DNA of 64,000 nt from Runella salmonicolor (lineage in GTDB: Bacteria; Bacteroidota; Bacteroidia; Cytophagales; Spirosomataceae): the NCBI RefSeq assembly GCF_024158025.1, contig NZ_JAMZEL010000009.1, positions 124,001-188,000 of the forward strand. The letters run 5' to 3'. Position numbers and translations under genes: made by a program. Under the pieces are notes generated by a model that saw only the letters and a program-made list of their open reading frames with translations, was not told the DNA's origin and searched no databases. How positions within the stretch are numbered: position 1 is the first letter of the stretch; every line of letters begins with the position of its first letter. This document shows, one piece after another, positions 51,520 to 60,892 of the stretch.

Positions 51520-51900
51520 ATGAAAATCGCCCTCTGGATTATTCAGGTATTACTTGCCCTGATGTTTGCCTTTGCTGGATTTACCAAAATGACGACCCCC
51601 ATTAGCAAGCTGGCCCCCCAAATGCCTTGGGTGAATGATTTTTCAGAAAGCATGGTGCGGTTTGTGGGAGCGGTAGAGCTTTTAGGAGCGATTGGTTTAG
51701 TGCTCCCTGCGCTTTTAAGAATAAAACCACTCCTGACGCCATTGGCGGCGCTAGGCTTGGCCGTTACGATGCTTTTTGCGGCGATTTATCACCTAACTAA
51801 AGCCGAATATCAGGGCATTGGCATCAACGCAGTTTTGGGTGGCTTGGCGTTGTTTGTCGCGTGGGGACGGTATAAAAAAGAACCTATTTGGGCGAAATAA
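51520..51900 (+). CDS. DoxX-family membrane protein
   Basis: A 126-aa protein with four hydrophobic helices (IIQVLLALMFAFAGFTKM, MVRFVGAVELLGAIGLVLPA, LTPLAALGLAVTMLFAAIYH, NAVLGGLALFVAWGRY) and the DoxX hallmark AGFTKM / AVELLGAIGL. Function is unclear; DoxX homologues are often near redox regulators, and this one follows the HxlR/QorB pair on the same strand as QorB, so it may belong to that regulon. Confidence 0.88.
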   Translation: MKIALWIIQVLLALMFAFAGFTKMTTPISKLAPQMPWVNDFSESMVRFVGAVELLGAIGLVLPALLRIKPLLTPLAALGLAVTMLFAAIYHLTKAEYQGIGINAVLGGLALFVAWGRYKKEPIWAK

Positions 51901-51950
51901 TGCCCTTTGATTGGCTTATATTGGGTGTTGATTGAGCTTTTTAAGTACAT

Positions 51951-51988
51951 GCCAAACCGAGAAGTGTTACTCGGCCTGGCGCTTTTTT
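51951..51988 (+). terminator. Rho-independent terminator after doxX-like gene
   Basis: GCCA-AA-CCGAG pairs with CTCGG-CC-TGGC around AAGTGTTA, followed by GCTTTTTTGA. It lies 50 bp after the DoxX stop and before the ABC transporter gene. Confidence 0.75.
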
Positions 51989-52055
51989 GATGTATTAAAG
52001 TGTTTTTTCGATAGAGTATCAGGAACATAATTGCGAATGTCGGTGTTTTTTTTTC

Positions 52056-53813
52056 ATGGATATACTCTACCGTTACCTTCGGCCTCACTGGAAACTTATT
52101 TTTGTAGCCCTCTCGCTGGCAGCAGTCAATCAAATTTTTTCACTGCTCGATCCCTACATTTACCGCTTGGTCATTGACCGTTACGCCACTAATTTTAAGC
52201 GCTTTACCGAAAATGAATACATTTTGGGTACGCTAAAATTTGTTGGGTTGGCCATTGGCGCGGCAATGGTGTCGCGTATTGCCAAGAACTTTCAGGATTA
52301 TTTTATCAGCGTCATCACCCAGCGCGTCGGTACTAAAATATACACCGATGGTATCAAACACTCGTTGGCGTTGCCGTATCAGGTTTTTGAGGACCAACGC
52401 AGCGGACAGACCCTCGGCGTGCTTCAAAAAGTGAAAACCGACACCGAGCGCATGATTACGTCGGTGGTCAACGTGGTGTTTCAATCCTTGATTGGGATTA
52501 CGTTTGTGATTATTTATGCTTGGACTATTTATTGGCCAATAGCTCCCGTTTACTTCCTAACCATCCCCGTGATTGCGTGGTTGAGTTCGGTGTTGAGCAA
52601 AAGAATCAAAAAAATTCAGACCAAAATCGTGGCCGAAACCACCGCATTGGCGGGCAGTACCACCGAGTCGCTGCGCAACATTGAATTGGTCAAAAGCCTC
52701 GGATTGACCGATCAGGAAATCAAACGCCTGAACGGAAATACCGAGAAGATTCTTGGATTAGAACTACGTAAAGTGAAGTTTGTCAGAACCTTAGGTTTTG
52801 TGCAAGGGACCACCATCAACTTCCTGCGGAGTTGTATAGTGGCGCTCATGCTGTGGCTTATTTTTAAGGAAGTGCTGACCATCGGCCAATATTTCTCGTT
52901 GTTGCTTTACTCCTTTTTTATCTTTGGCCCGTTGCAGGAGCTTGGTAATGTCATACAGTTATACCGCGAGGCAGAGGTTTCGCTCAACAACTTTCGGGAT
53001 ATTATGAGCAAACCCAAGGAAGCCAAACCCGCTAACCCCGTGGCGTTGACTCGGATTGAAAATGTCGTTTTCAAGAATGTTGTTTTCAAACACCTGACCG
53101 CCGCGCGCGCAGCTTTATTAAACGTCAATTTTGAGGTGAAAAAGGGGGAAACCATTGCTTTTGCTGGGCCGTCGGGGAGTGGAAAAACGACCCTGATTAA
53201 GTTGTTAGTGGGTTTGTATGACCCCGAAGAAGGAAGTATTGCGTACAACGGCATTGATAGCCGTCAGATAGACAAGGATGAACTGCGGGAGCAAATTGGT
53301 TTTGTGGCGCAAGACGCCCAGTTGTTTTCGGGAACCATTCGCGAAAATCTCCTCTTTGTAAAACCCACCGCCACCGACGAAGAATGCCTCGACGTACTCA
53401 AAAAAGCGGCAGCTTACTCATTGATTAACCGGGCCGACAATGGCTTGGATACGGTCATTGGCGAAGGAGGAATGAAAGTGTCGGGTGGAGAGAAACAACG
53501 TTTATCCATTGCCCGTGCGCTGCTGCGAACCCCAAATCTGCTGATATTCGACGAAGCCACTTCGGCGCTTGACTCATTGACGGAAGAAGAAATAACGCAG
53601 ACCATTCGCGAGATTTCCAACAACGAGCAACACATTACGGTGCTGATTGCGCACCGACTGAGCACCATTATGCACGCCGACCGGATTGTGGTATTGGAGA
53701 AGGGTAAAATAGTTGAGTCAGGAAACCACGAGGATTTACTGACTCAAAAGGGCTTGTATTACGCCATGTGGCGGCAGCAGGTTGGTGAAAGTGAAACCGT
53801 TACCAACGCGTAA
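52056..53813 (+). CDS. ABC transporter, fused permease-ATPase (exporter type)
   Basis: A 585-aa half-transporter: six-helix permease domain (residues ~1-310), then ATPase with Walker A GPSGSGKTTLIKLL, Q-loop FVAQDAQLFSG, signature SGGEKQRLSIARAL, Walker B LLIFDEATSALDS and H-loop IAHRLSTI. This is the type IV exporter (MsbA/Lip/drug) fold; substrate unknown. Works as a homodimer or with a partner not seen here. Its end is 2 bp from the stop of a convergent lipoprotein gene. Confidence 0.93.
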   Translation: MDILYRYLRPHWKLIFVALSLAAVNQIFSLLDPYIYRLVIDRYATNFKRFTENEYILGTLKFVGLAIGAAMVSRIAKNFQDYFISVITQRVGTKIYTDGIKHSLALPYQVFEDQRSGQTLGVLQKVKTDTERMITSVVNVVFQSLIGITFVIIYAWTIYWPIAPVYFLTIPVIAWLSSVLSKRIKKIQTKIVAETTALAGSTTESLRNIELVKSLGLTDQEIKRLNGNTEKILGLELRKVKFVRTLGFVQGTTINFLRSCIVALMLWLIFKEVLTIGQYFSLLLYSFFIFGPLQELGNVIQLYREAEVSLNNFRDIMSKPKEAKPANPVALTRIENVVFKNVVFKHLTAARAALLNVNFEVKKGETIAFAGPSGSGKTTLIKLLVGLYDPEEGSIAYNGIDSRQIDKDELREQIGFVAQDAQLFSGTIRENLLFVKPTATDEECLDVLKKAAAYSLINRADNGLDTVIGEGGMKVSGGEKQRLSIARALLRTPNLLIFDEATSALDSLTEEEITQTIREISNNEQHITVLIAHRLSTIMHADRIVVLEKGKIVESGNHEDLLTQKGLYYAMWRQQVGESETVTNA

Positions 53814-53815
53814 AA

Positions 53816-54268
53816 TTATTTCTTGCCAGTAATGGTTACGAGCAACTTGCTGTCAGGGTCAACAAAAGAAAGACTTAATACGCTGTTGCTATAGGTGCCA
53901 ATTTTGGTGGTTCCGCTGTAGGCTTCGATTTCGCCAGTGGCAGCTTTCTTCAGGGTAGCTTCGCCGAGGCTGGTTTTATCTTCGGTTACTTTGCCCGCTT
54001 TATCGGTATCGATAAAAGTGATGGAAGCGGTTGCTTTGTCATCGGCTACCTTGGCGATTTCAATTTTGCCAGAGGATTTAACCCCAGTACTTGGATCGGT
54101 ATAAGGGTAATCGATGCCCAAAGGGCCCAACGACACTTTGGTAAGTGTATAGGTTCCAGCTACTTGGTCACCCATTGCTGGTTCGGGTTCTTCTTTTTTG
54201 CTGCATGATATAATCACAAAAGCCATCAAAATGACTAGCAGAGCGGATGAAAAACGAGGGTGTTTCAT
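53816..54268 (-). CDS. Hypothetical lipoprotein
   Basis: A 150-aa protein with a lipoprotein signal peptide (lipobox VIISC, Cys at 22), then a charged linker KKEEPEPAMGDQ and a mature part of repeated beta strands (GTYTLTKVSLGPLGIDYPYT, EIEAYSGTTKIGTYSNSVL, KLLVTITGKK). It resembles lipocalin-like Bacteroidota lipoproteins of unknown role. Convergent with the ABC transporter gene. Confidence 0.75.
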   Translation of the reverse strand: MKHPRFSSALLVILMAFVIISCSKKEEPEPAMGDQVAGTYTLTKVSLGPLGIDYPYTDPSTGVKSSGKIEIAKVADDKATASITFIDTDKAGKVTEDKTSLGEATLKKAATGEIEAYSGTTKIGTYSNSVLSLSFVDPDSKLLVTITGKK

Positions 54269-54404
54269 AAGTAAAGGGGAAAATTAAGTTGGAAAATAAG
54301 TTTGGCGGATATGTACCAATCCGCTACAAATGTAATTAAATGAAAAATACTAAGTTGGTAACTTTACACAAAATGAATGTCCTGTTTTATTAAACGGTTG
54401 AGGA

Positions 54405-54436
54405 TTTGATTTTTTGACAGCCTCTTTGTAGTATTG
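54405..54436 (+). promoter_or_regulatory. Promoter of class V aminotransferase gene
   Basis: TTTG at 54405-54408 and TAGTATTG at 54429-54436 (one mismatch to TAnnTTTG) are 20 bp apart. The start codon at 54473 is 37 bp downstream. Confidence 0.4.
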
Positions 54437-54472
54437 TAGGGCCGCATCACCAAATCAAATTATTCCTAAACA

Positions 54473-55777
54473 ATGTTTAACCGACGCCAATTTCTAGGTT
54501 CGCTCGGCACTGCTGCTGGTGCCTTGACCCTTCCACCTTTTTTAGCCCCTGCCGAAGCCCAAAACTTTGAAACGCTCAACCGCCAGGTAGCGCATCTTTC
54601 ACCGTTGGAAGCTGCCCAAAATGAAGACTTTTGGGCTTTTGTAAAGACCGAATATACCGTTTCCCCCAATTTGTTGAATCTCAACAACGGGGGCGTGTGC
54701 CCGCAGCCGCGCTCAGTGCAGGATGCCCACATTCGTTTTTATCAATACTGCAACGAAGCCCCCAGCTACTACATGTGGCGGATTTTGGACCAAGGCCGTG
54801 AGTCGCTGCGGAGCAAATTGGCAGATTTGGCGGGTTGCTCTGCCGAGGAGGTAGCCATCAACCGCAACGCCACCGAAGGACTGAATACGGTCATTTTTGG
54901 CTTGGATTTAAAGCCCGGCGACGAGGTGGTATTGACCAAACAAGATTATCCCAACATGATAAATGCCTGGAAACAGCGCGAAAAACGGGATGGTATCAAG
55001 CTGGTTTGGATAAATCTCGACCTGCCGCAGGAAAACGATGCGTATTTTGTGGACAAATACGTCAGCGCGTTTACGTCACGTACCAAAGTGGTACACGTTA
55101 CGCACATGATCAACTGGATTGGCCAGACCGTTCCCGTTCGTAAAATTGCCGATGAAGCCCACAAACGCGGCATTGAAGTCATTGCCGATGGCGCCCATAC
55201 GTTTGCCTTATTGGATTTTAAAATTCCTGATTTAGGCTGCGATTACTACGCCACCAGTCTCCACAAATGGCTGGGTGCGCCGTTTGGCAGTGGGTTGATG
55301 TACGTCAAAAAAGACAAAATTTCAAAAGTATGGGCGCTATTGTCCAACAACGAACCCGATGGACCCGATATTCGCAAATTTGAAAGTTTAGGAACGCGCT
55401 CGTTTGCCTCCGAAATGGCCATTGGAACGGCGGTTGACTTTCAATTATCACTCGGCGCGGCCCGTAAACAGGCCCGGGCGCACTATCTTCAGCGGTACTG
55501 GACAGATAAAGCCCGTCAAATACCGGGGGTGAAAATCCATACTTCGCCCAATCCCAATTATGCCTGTGCCATTGCGCTGGTTTCGGTTGAGGGCTTAAAA
55601 ACCTCCGAAGTGGATAGCCAGTTGTACAATAAATTCAAAATTCACACTACGGGTATCGAATGGGAAAACATCAAAGGGGTACGCGTCACTCCTCACGTAT
55701 ATCATACTCCGAAAGACCTTGACCGTTTGGTGAATGGATTGGACGAGATTGCTTCCGCGTCCAGAAGGAAGAGCTAA
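54473..55777 (+). CDS. Tat-exported class V aminotransferase (isopenicillin-N-epimerase-like)
   Basis: A 434-aa PLP fold-type I protein with a twin-arginine signal (NRRQFLGSLGTAAGALTLPP). The PLP Lys is in YYATSLHKWLGAPFGSGLMY, with Asp in IADGAHTFALLDF and the phosphate-contacting NRNATEGLNTVIFGL. Closest to the isopenicillin N epimerase/cysteine desulfurase-like group, which has many unassigned members. A PLP enzyme carried to the periplasm folded by Tat is consistent with the signal. Substrate unknown. Confidence 0.88.
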   Translation: MFNRRQFLGSLGTAAGALTLPPFLAPAEAQNFETLNRQVAHLSPLEAAQNEDFWAFVKTEYTVSPNLLNLNNGGVCPQPRSVQDAHIRFYQYCNEAPSYYMWRILDQGRESLRSKLADLAGCSAEEVAINRNATEGLNTVIFGLDLKPGDEVVLTKQDYPNMINAWKQREKRDGIKLVWINLDLPQENDAYFVDKYVSAFTSRTKVVHVTHMINWIGQTVPVRKIADEAHKRGIEVIADGAHTFALLDFKIPDLGCDYYATSLHKWLGAPFGSGLMYVKKDKISKVWALLSNNEPDGPDIRKFESLGTRSFASEMAIGTAVDFQLSLGAARKQARAHYLQRYWTDKARQIPGVKIHTSPNPNYACAIALVSVEGLKTSEVDSQLYNKFKIHTTGIEWENIKGVRVTPHVYHTPKDLDRLVNGLDEIASASRRKS

Positions 55778-55811
55778 TTAATTTGTCAAACAAATAGTGC
55801 TTCTATTGCGT

Positions 55812-55850
55812 GGGTAAGTCTCAAAAAAAATGGGGCTTACCCTTTTTTTT
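55812..55850 (+). terminator. Rho-independent terminator after the aminotransferase gene
   Basis: GGGTAAG (55812-55818) pairs with CTTACCC (55836-55842), followed by eight Ts. The rest of the 361-bp gap (55851-56138) is T-rich with no ORF; it ends with the upstream region of lemA, where no firm promoter was found. Confidence 0.8.
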
Positions 55851-56138
55851 GAGATAAATTTTTGATGGATTGAATTGTCCTCTTTCTATTTACCGATTGG
55901 CTAAAATTTGTATATTAGGGATATTTTTCAGTTGCTTAAATTTGATTAATTTTTTCAGGCTTTTTCAATTGATTTACAACGATTAAACGTCCCTTTTCTA
56001 CGTTTGAATACATACTTCCTACGCTTCCCTTTGTTTCATTTTTTCGTTGGGCTTTCAGGGGGAATCTTTGTGATAATGCTGACCCAATCCAATTAAAATT
56101 CATTTCGTTCCTCTTTTAATAACCTAACACTAAAAAAC

Positions 56139-56699
56139 ATGAATCCATTTTACATCATTTTGTCGGTTGCCGCACTTCTGCTGATTGGGGGCATTGCCAT
56201 CTACAACGGCCTTGTCAGTGGACGGGCCTTGGTCGATGAGGCCTGGAGTGGAATATCAGTGCAGTTGAAGCGCCGTTTTGACCTGATTCCTAACTTGGTG
56301 ACCACCGTAAAAGGCTACGCCAAACACGAAAGTGAAACCCTTGAAAAAGTAATTCAGTTGCGAAATGCGGCCGTTTATGCCTCCCCGCTCGACGTAAGCG
56401 CTCAGGCACAGGCCAGCGCGGCCCTGTCGCAAGGGCTGCGGTCGGTATTTGCTCTTGCCGAAAACTATCCCGATTTGAAAGCAAACCAAAATTTTGCCGA
56501 TTTACAGGCCGCCGTAGAAAAAATAGAGGATGATTTACAAAACAGCCGACGCTATTACAATGCCACCGTGCGCGATTACAACACAAAATGCGATTCATTT
56601 CCGTCTAATCTGGTGGCGGGACTTTTTCATTTTACCAAAAAAACGTTCTTTGAGCTAACGAATCCTGAAGAGTCGCAAAATGTAAAAATCTCCTTTTAA
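56139..56699 (+). CDS. lemA: LemA family protein
   Basis: A 186-aa membrane-anchored protein: N-terminal helix (IILSVAALLLIGGIAIYNGL) then the LemA helical core (VDEAWSGISVQLKRRFDLIP, NLVTTVKGYAKHESETLEK, and RRYYNATVRDYNTKCDSFPS). Function is poorly known; LemA is commonly encoded beside DUF2207-type membrane proteins, as here (17 bp upstream). Confidence 0.9.
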   Translation: MNPFYIILSVAALLLIGGIAIYNGLVSGRALVDEAWSGISVQLKRRFDLIPNLVTTVKGYAKHESETLEKVIQLRNAAVYASPLDVSAQAQASAALSQGLRSVFALAENYPDLKANQNFADLQAAVEKIEDDLQNSRRYYNATVRDYNTKCDSFPSNLVAGLFHFTKKTFFELTNPEESQNVKISF

Positions 56700-56715
56700 T
56701 CAGCGTTGTTCAATC

Positions 56716-59082
56716 ATGTTATCCTTTAAAAAAAGATATTTTTTCTTTCTGGTTTTGTGGAGCGTTTGCTTTCAGGTGTGCGGGCAGGGTTTTGTGATTA
56801 AACACTTCGACATTGATTTGACCGTTCGGGCAAACGGCGCGCTTAACATCAAAGAAACCATCGACGTATTTTTTACCGAAGCCAAACACGGTATCTATAA
56901 AGACATTCCGACGCGTTACAACATTGAATTTCAGACGGGCCTTGAAAGTGCAACTTACAAATTGCTGCACAACAACATGCTTGTCATGCCAATTCGCAAT
57001 ATTCGGGTACAGCCAGCTACATATTTGCTTGAACCAGAAGAGAATTATTTAAGGATAAAAATCGGCGATGAAAATAAAAAAGTAGAAGGTTCGCAGCGTT
57101 ATATAATTGAATATGAGGTTGATAATATTGCAGCCTATTATAGTGAACACGTAGAAATTAACTGGAATTTGATTGGGGATCAGTGGAATGCACGCATTGA
57201 AAAAGCAACCTATACCGTGCATTTGCCTCAGCCCCAATCTACGTATAATCCCGTTTTGTTTGCCACTTTTACGGGCGCTTCGGGGAGTACCTCCAACGCG
57301 TCCCAATCACAATGGGTTGATAACCAAACGCTCAAGGGGGCGATAACACAACCCCTCGAATTGAATCAAGCATGGACCCTGAACTTGAGGTTCCCGAAAG
57401 ACAACATTCGCTACGAAGCGGGTGACGTGTCCTTTCTCGCCAAAAAATTCTTTCTCAAACATTACGATACCCATTATACGATTCAGAAGGATGGTTCGAC
57501 CGAAGTAAGCATCAAAGCCGACCTGAAATTTGTCAACACCGTCAATAGTTTGTGGATTCCGATTGATAATTTTGTTGCGGAAAGAGCCTTTGGTATGTCG
57601 GGGCGGTGGCTACACAACCATACGTACTATACGATTGAAAATGTGCGGTGGCAAGGGGCCGTTCAGGACAAAGAGGAGCCTTTCAAAATACATTTTAACG
57701 ACGTGAAAGCGGGGGATGAGCGGAAGGTTGAATTGCGCTACACCCTCAAAGGCAACGTGGCCGATGATGCCCAAAATGGGGGGTATTCTCGGGTCTTTTT
57801 CAGGCACAAAAATTACTTTTTGAACGAACCTATTCTTGCTTCCAAAACGCTGATTACGTTGCCCGTTTCAGCGGCAGAAGCCAAGTGGCTGGCCAACGAG
57901 TCGTCGGATTTCAATTCGGAGTGGCTCACTTCCCGTACCGATGGCCAAAACATTATTATTGAATCTATAAAGCCTATTTCGTCCGATGATTATTTTTATC
58001 AGCCTGCCGTGAGTGTTCCTTCTGGGGCATTGGCGTTTTCATCAGACGTGGCTTGGAAGCGTGGTTGGACCAATAATCAATGGATTTTTTATTCTCTCCT
58101 TCCGCTCATTTTTGTGTTTTGGTTTTGGTACAATAAAGGCCGCGACAAGCCCATTACGATAGTACCGCAGTACTATCCACCCCCAAACATGACCCCTGCC
58201 GAAGCGGGTGTTTTGATTGATGATAAATTGCACGACCACGATATTATTTCCTTGATTCCCTACTGGGCGTCGCAGGGGTTGATTAAAATTGAAGAAATAG
58301 AAACGGTTGTGCTGCTTGGCTTCTTGAAAAATACAGACTACAAATTGACCCGTCTAAACTTCCTGCCTGAGACGGCCACTTCCTTCGAAAAGCGCTTGTT
58401 TGACGGACTTTTCAGCGGACAAAATTCGGTCTTGCTCTCTTCGTTGCGGCTTACTTTTTACAAAACAATGGAGAAAGTCACCGAATTGCTCAAGTATAAA
58501 ATTGAGGCAAATCGCCACTACGAAGGCAGCGGAATTGACGCGGGCAAAGCCATGAAAATTGGTGGCTATGTGTTGTTTGGGCTTTGTGTGTTGTTTACTT
58601 TTTCGTTCGAAGGAATACCAGAAATTGGGTTTGTATCTGTAGAAACGGGCGCTGGAGCGCTGGTTCTTGGGCTGGTGATGGTGGTGCTCAGCCGAAAAAT
58701 GCCCAAAAAATCGCTTTTGGGGGTGGAGATGTACCGTCAATTGGCGGGGTATCGAATGTTTATGCAAACCGTAGAACTGCCTCGCCTTCAGCAACTCATC
58801 CGCGAAGACCCGCATTATTTTGATAAGACCTTACCCTACGCGATGGTGTTTAATTTGACCGACAATTGGTCCCAAAAATTTGAGGCGCTCAATGTTCCCC
58901 CGCCCAGTTGGTATTCCTCCAACGTCAATGGATTTACGACCTCACAGTTTGCCCGTCGTTTTCAGGATGCTTCCCAAACCATGAGCAATACCCTCACGAG
59001 CGCTCCTTCCAAGAGTGGTAGTAGCGGGGGTGGTGGCAGTAGCGGTGGCGGTTTTGGCGGCGGTGGCGGCGGCAGTTGGTAA
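56716..59082 (+). CDS. DUF2207 family membrane protein
   Basis: A 788-aa protein with a signal peptide (YFFFLVLWSVCFQVCGQG), an extracytoplasmic beta domain (FVIKHFDIDLTVRANGALNI ... starting ETIDVFFTEAKHGIYKDIP), a membrane helix around residue 450, a cytoplasmic part (MTPAEAGVLIDDKLHDHDII), two further helices and a Gly/Ser-rich tail (SGGGGSSGGGFGGGGGGSW). Domain order and tail are diagnostic of DUF2207/YciQ-like proteins. The function is unknown; it is the standard partner of LemA. Confidence 0.9.
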   Translation: MLSFKKRYFFFLVLWSVCFQVCGQGFVIKHFDIDLTVRANGALNIKETIDVFFTEAKHGIYKDIPTRYNIEFQTGLESATYKLLHNNMLVMPIRNIRVQPATYLLEPEENYLRIKIGDENKKVEGSQRYIIEYEVDNIAAYYSEHVEINWNLIGDQWNARIEKATYTVHLPQPQSTYNPVLFATFTGASGSTSNASQSQWVDNQTLKGAITQPLELNQAWTLNLRFPKDNIRYEAGDVSFLAKKFFLKHYDTHYTIQKDGSTEVSIKADLKFVNTVNSLWIPIDNFVAERAFGMSGRWLHNHTYYTIENVRWQGAVQDKEEPFKIHFNDVKAGDERKVELRYTLKGNVADDAQNGGYSRVFFRHKNYFLNEPILASKTLITLPVSAAEAKWLANESSDFNSEWLTSRTDGQNIIIESIKPISSDDYFYQPAVSVPSGALAFSSDVAWKRGWTNNQWIFYSLLPLIFVFWFWYNKGRDKPITIVPQYYPPPNMTPAEAGVLIDDKLHDHDIISLIPYWASQGLIKIEEIETVVLLGFLKNTDYKLTRLNFLPETATSFEKRLFDGLFSGQNSVLLSSLRLTFYKTMEKVTELLKYKIEANRHYEGSGIDAGKAMKIGGYVLFGLCVLFTFSFEGIPEIGFVSVETGAGALVLGLVMVVLSRKMPKKSLLGVEMYRQLAGYRMFMQTVELPRLQQLIREDPHYFDKTLPYAMVFNLTDNWSQKFEALNVPPPSWYSSNVNGFTTSQFARRFQDASQTMSNTLTSAPSKSGSSGGGGSSGGGFGGGGGGSW

Positions 59083-59192
59083 GGTGGTATATGGCCAAAT
59101 GAGCGTTGCGCGGCATTTTAACTGACTTTTTTTATTTTCTTTTCTCTGTAACAAATCCCGCTTTCTGCGACTTATTGTAAAAAAATGAGTGC

Positions 59193-59678
59193 ATGAACGA
59201 AGCAGAATTTCTGGAGGTGTTGCGTGCTAACCAAGGTATTTTGGTGAAAGTGTGCACCATGTACTGTTCGGATTTCGAAGCGCAGCGGGACCTGTATCAG
59301 GAAATTGTTCTTCAATTGTGGCGGTCTTTCCCTAATTTTAGGAAGCAGGCCAAACTCAGCACTTGGATGTATCAGGTGGCGCTCAATACCGCCATCACGG
59401 ATTACCGACGCAGTCGCAAACATGGGCAGCGCGTTGAGCTTTCAGAACAGTTTACGCAAATTCCAGAGACTTCTTCTACGGTGGAGAGGCAAGAAAAATT
59501 GCAGTGGCTTTACCGAGCCGTAGAGACGCTTTCGGACGCCGAAAAAGCCATAGTAATGCTTTATTTGGATGAAAAAAGTTATGACGAGATTGCGGAAATT
59601 GTGGGGATTACGCCCGGAAATGTGCGGGTAAAAATGCACCGAATTCAGGAAAAATTACGCAAACTCAAAACCGACTGA
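59193..59678 (+). CDS. ECF-type RNA polymerase sigma factor
   Basis: A 161-aa sigma factor: region 2 DLYQEIVLQLWRSFPNFRKQ-AKLSTWMYQVALNTAITDYR, a linker, and region 4 LPxx-type helix-turn-helix seen as LSDAEKAIVMLYLDEKSYDE-IAEIVGITPGNVRVKMHRIQ. No extension. The next gene (3 bp) encodes a membrane protein which may be its anti-sigma factor, though it lacks a zinc-binding ZAS motif. Target promoters unknown. Confidence 0.9.
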   Translation: MNEAEFLEVLRANQGILVKVCTMYCSDFEAQRDLYQEIVLQLWRSFPNFRKQAKLSTWMYQVALNTAITDYRRSRKHGQRVELSEQFTQIPETSSTVERQEKLQWLYRAVETLSDAEKAIVMLYLDEKSYDEIAEIVGITPGNVRVKMHRIQEKLRKLKTD

Positions 59679-59681
59679 ACT

Positions 59682-60314
59682 ATGGAATGGGAAGAGTTGA
59701 AAAATACATGGAAAGAGGTTACGGATGCTGAAAACCAGCGCTTTGAGGTCTCAGAAAAAGCGCTGGCACAACTCATCAATCAGCGTTCACGCAGCCTGAC
59801 GGATAAGATGCTGAGAAGTTTTTACGGAGAGATTCTGATGGTGGCGCTGTGCTTTCTGTTGGTAGCGTTTGTGCCCTTTCCTTGGTATTTTAGGGTAGCA
59901 AGCTTACTGATAATGACATTGTTTTTGCTTCCTTTTTTCAAGCCTTTTTTGAAGTTTTATCGTTTTCTGAAAAATTTTCACCAACGACCGATTGAGGATT
60001 TGCACCGTACCCTTCAGGGGCAGATAACAATGTTGCGGGATTACCTTCGTTGGTACCGACGAATCAATTTGATGCTGACCCCCGTGGCGGCTTTTGGTGT
60101 TATTTGGGGAGTCATGTATGTATTTGTGGAAGAAAAAATTATCCCTGAACGCTCAAATTTTGTTTTATTAGTCACCTTTGTGGTGTCGGTAGCCTACGCT
60201 TTGACCTCCATTCCGTTCGTGAATTGGTACGTTAAACGCTTGTATGGGCAATATTTAGAACGGCTTGAGGTTTGTTTGAGAGAGTTGGAAGAAAAAAATA
60301 ACCAAGATTTGTAA
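59682..60314 (+). CDS. Membrane protein, putative anti-sigma partner
   Basis: A 210-aa protein: cytoplasmic N-terminal ~60 residues (MEWEELKNTWKEVTDAENQR), then four hydrophobic helices (ILMVALCFLLVAFVPFPW, ASLLIMTLFLLPFFK, LMLTPVAAFGVIWGVMYVF, FVLLVTFVVSVAYALTSIPF) and a charged C-terminal tail. No zinc-ZAS motif (H-x3-C-x2-C) is seen. The location directly after an ECF sigma gene suggests an anti-sigma role; this is by context only. Confidence 0.7.
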   Translation: MEWEELKNTWKEVTDAENQRFEVSEKALAQLINQRSRSLTDKMLRSFYGEILMVALCFLLVAFVPFPWYFRVASLLIMTLFLLPFFKPFLKFYRFLKNFHQRPIEDLHRTLQGQITMLRDYLRWYRRINLMLTPVAAFGVIWGVMYVFVEEKIIPERSNFVLLVTFVVSVAYALTSIPFVNWYVKRLYGQYLERLEVCLRELEEKNNQDL

Positions 60315-60364
60315 CATTCAGATTGTACTTGCGACTTATCTCCCAAACTAACAACTCAAACAGC

Positions 60365-60871
60365 ATGGAATGGACAAGAAAAAATGCTAAAACCTTTGAA
60401 CTCACCGATAATGGTCAGGTTTTGGGAAAGCTTCATCATGAACCTAAAGTCACTACTTGGGAAGCAGCGGGTAAATTTTATCACTTTAAACTCAAAAACA
60501 GTTGGAAACAACAGTACCAGTTGATTGGGCTTGGGCCTGACGGCAAAATTTTGGGGGATATGCGTCCTAAAAATTGGTACGGTTCCTCTTCCATTATTTC
60601 ATTGGAGGGGGCTCAGTATCACCTTACCTTTACCAATAATCCCTTAGCCGCCGTTCAGTTGTTGGATGAAAAAAAACAACTCTTGGTGCAGGCTCGTTTG
60701 GTGACGGTCGAAGGGCGCGTTCAAACGGAATTTAGCATGGATGAGGCGTTTAAATCTACTCCCTACGCTTTTTGGCTGGCGGGTATCGTCTGGCACTATT
60801 TTTATCCGATAGCCCAAAGCGAGGGTGGCGACATTGACGCGGGCACATTTATTTTATTGGCAACTGCTTAA
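60365..60871 (+). CDS. Hypothetical cytoplasmic protein
   Basis: A 168-aa protein from ATG 60365 (MEWTRKNAKTFELTDNGQVL); the frame is open to 60323 but the conserved part starts here. It is beta-rich (WEAAGKFYHFKLKNSWKQQY, HLTFTNNPLAAVQLLDEKKQ) with a C-terminal hydrophobic stretch (YAFWLAGIVWHYFYPI), so it may be membrane-associated. Resembles no family known to me. Follows the sigma/anti-sigma pair on the same strand. Confidence 0.6.
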   Translation: MEWTRKNAKTFELTDNGQVLGKLHHEPKVTTWEAAGKFYHFKLKNSWKQQYQLIGLGPDGKILGDMRPKNWYGSSSIISLEGAQYHLTFTNNPLAAVQLLDEKKQLLVQARLVTVEGRVQTEFSMDEAFKSTPYAFWLAGIVWHYFYPIAQSEGGDIDAGTFILLATA

Positions 60872-60892
60872 CAAACCCATACATTAACAACC